DNA of 64,000 nucleotides from Halichoerus grypus. Its lineage: Eukaryota > Chordata > Mammalia > Carnivora > Phocidae. Below, in pieces: positions 62,471 through 64,000 of this stretch (position 1 is the first letter of the stretch; every line of letters begins with the position of its first letter). The stretch is from contig NC_135716.1 in NCBI RefSeq assembly GCF_964656455.1, positions 110,144,389 to 110,208,388 on the forward strand, given 5' to 3'. Under the pieces are notes generated by a model, which did no database searches, was not told the origin of the DNA, and saw nothing but the letters and a program-made list of their open reading frames with translations. Made by a program: the position numbers and the translations under genes.

Positions 62471-64000
62471 GGGGACCTAGGTGGGCGGTCAGGTGGCTGG
62501 ATTTTTCTCTGAGGAGCTCTAAGCCCTCTTGGTTTCAGCTTGAAAGAGCTTGCCTTCACCTGTGGTCCTCTCGGACTTGACGCCCTCAGCTGGAAAACCA
62601 GCAGCTCAGCCCGGGGCCCACGGTATCGGTATCATGTATCATGCCGGCCAACACTACCTGAAACATTTCACACCTCGTAAAAAATGGTATGTCAGTTTCG
62701 GGTGAGGGGTTGGGACGTTTCCCATCTGATTTGGCCCGAGGCATGAATGCCCCTCCTCCTCCTCCCTCTACGGTCCTTCCTGTTTTCTGACTCTGGTGCA
62801 CAGCTTTGAAATCTTGCTGAGAAGCAAATCTGTCCCTTCTGCTCTGAATGTTTATTTGTGGAAGTTCGGCAGGGGAACGGAGGCCGTGCCAAGACCTGCC
62901 ACACTGCTGGGAAATCTGAATTTCCCTCCCTTCCCCCTTCTCAATGGATGTTGATAGAGGAAGTTTGGCCTCCCCGGCATTTTGGCCCCCGGTTTTCCCC
63001 TTTGCAATCGCTTCCAGTGTGGCATGATTCCGTTTTCTTTATTTGCCCTCAACTACTATTCTGTCGCAGTTTTTACTTTTCTGACTTCATTTCCCCCGTG
63101 TCCCTTTGACTGTGGGGTGACTGAACATTGATTTGGGAGGGGTCGAAGGACTCAGTCTTGGGGGCCCTTACTACATGTGCCTTTCAATGTCCTGCTTTGT
63201 TCTTGGCTCTGCTCCCTAAATTGCTGAATCCTTGGGAATAAATGTGGGTGGACCGCTTGCTGCCCAGTGTGAGCTGGCCATGGTTTCTCTTCACTGGGAT
63301 CTTTCATTGCAGTTTGTTAAATTCAACTTACACATTTCAATTTTCGGATAATACTGCCGTGTCACAATTCTCTGGAAAAGCCCCACATCTCCAGGAATTT
63401 ATAATGAGGTCCCATTATAAATTTATACTTATAACCTCATGATTTCCTCTCCCTTCTCATTCTGAATCTTTGGACTGTCACCTTTCTCCCACTTCTGTGT
63501 GAGGGTTTTGAGAGGGGAGGGAAAGGAGTGATACCCAGGGCCAGCAGTATGAGATGGGGGATGGGGGCAGCAGGGCTGTTGGGTGAAAATAAAATTAAGT
63601 CAGAAGATAGGTTTTTTGGGTTTTTTTGAAAATTATGAAGCCCACAGCAAGTATATTTGATTTACAGCATTAGTATCTATTCAGCTTACATCTATAAAAC
63701 TATGTGTCTGTTATAATCAAAATCTCCCCTGGGTGAATGAATTTCAGTAAAGAAGAAATAAAAAGGAAAGAGAAACATTAATGTACATTAAATGTGCCTT
63801 AGGCCTGTGGGCGTGATTGTCATTGGCCTGCTTTCATTTCTTGTGGGCTCCAGACGCACAGGAGGCCACAGCTTATTTTCATGATAGATTAGATGTTATT
63901 TTTATGAAATTAAAAAGAAAAAATACTGAGAAGTCAAAATTAAGATCACTTCAGACACAAGAAGACCCCTGTGAAACCTGCTGTTTCGATAATGGGTCCT

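Larger units (their letters stand above)
59163..64000 (+). other. ABCA4: ABCA4 intron 6 (continues beyond the window)
   Basis: 4.84 kb with no exon 7 in sight. Contents: MER5-like fossils at about 59.84-59.99 and 61.17-61.34 kb, a CpG-dense patch at 62.15-62.47 kb, otherwise unique-looking DNA. Confidence 0.88.

Overview
The window is nuclear DNA from a carnivoran mammal. It has two interrupted, spliced genes with GT/AG introns, AT-rich intergenic DNA full of transposon fossils, and at least 14 tRNA-derived CAN-SINEs (head GGCGCCTGGGTGGCTCAG, CT-rich middle, AATAAA-rich tail), a family confined to Carnivora. The young dog-type SINEC_Cf form is absent and the long 'GGGAGTCTGCTTCTCCCTCTG' form is common. 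This points to an arctoid caniform (bear, seal or musteloid) rather than a dog. That last step is inference.

Layout. (1) Positions 1 to about 7.1 kb hold the 3' end of ARHGAP29 (Rho GTPase-activating protein 29) on the + strand: four coding exons (450-682, 1807-2137, 2277-2385, 5043-5932), then the 3'UTR. They encode the last 520 residues, from inside the RhoGAP domain to the C-terminal PQFV PDZ ligand. (2) About 7.1-38.6 kb is intergenic. It contains ancient L1 pieces, a truncated younger L1 with clean target-site duplications (17331-18286), a C18orf32 processed pseudogene on the minus strand (about 19.2-19.44 kb), and a decayed second copy of the ARHGAP29 terminal-exon region (about 20.27-26.65 kb). 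(3) From about 38.6 kb to the end lies the 5' part of ABCA4, the photoreceptor retinoid flippase, on the + strand. Coding exons 1-6 are complete (256 codons, all phases joining), and intron 6 runs off the window. ARHGAP29 followed by ABCA4 in the same orientation is the order known at human 1p22.1.

The two genes are unrelated in function. ARHGAP29 restrains RhoA at membranes and junctions. ABCA4 clears N-retinylidene-phosphatidylethanolamine from photoreceptor discs. Two CRX/OTX-type sites sit just upstream of the inferred ABCA4 start.

The most unusual structure is the partial tandem duplication of the ARHGAP29 3' end. Most of the two copies has drifted apart and is full of indels. One stretch of about 1.13 kb (3591-4719 versus 21108-22236) is almost identical at a constant offset of 17,517 bp, with no indel, and includes a shared truncated SINE. 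This is the signature of recent gene conversion, or of a secondary copying event, between an intron of a live gene and its pseudogene copy. I see no CRISPR array, no bacterial or viral gene system and no new protein-coding system.
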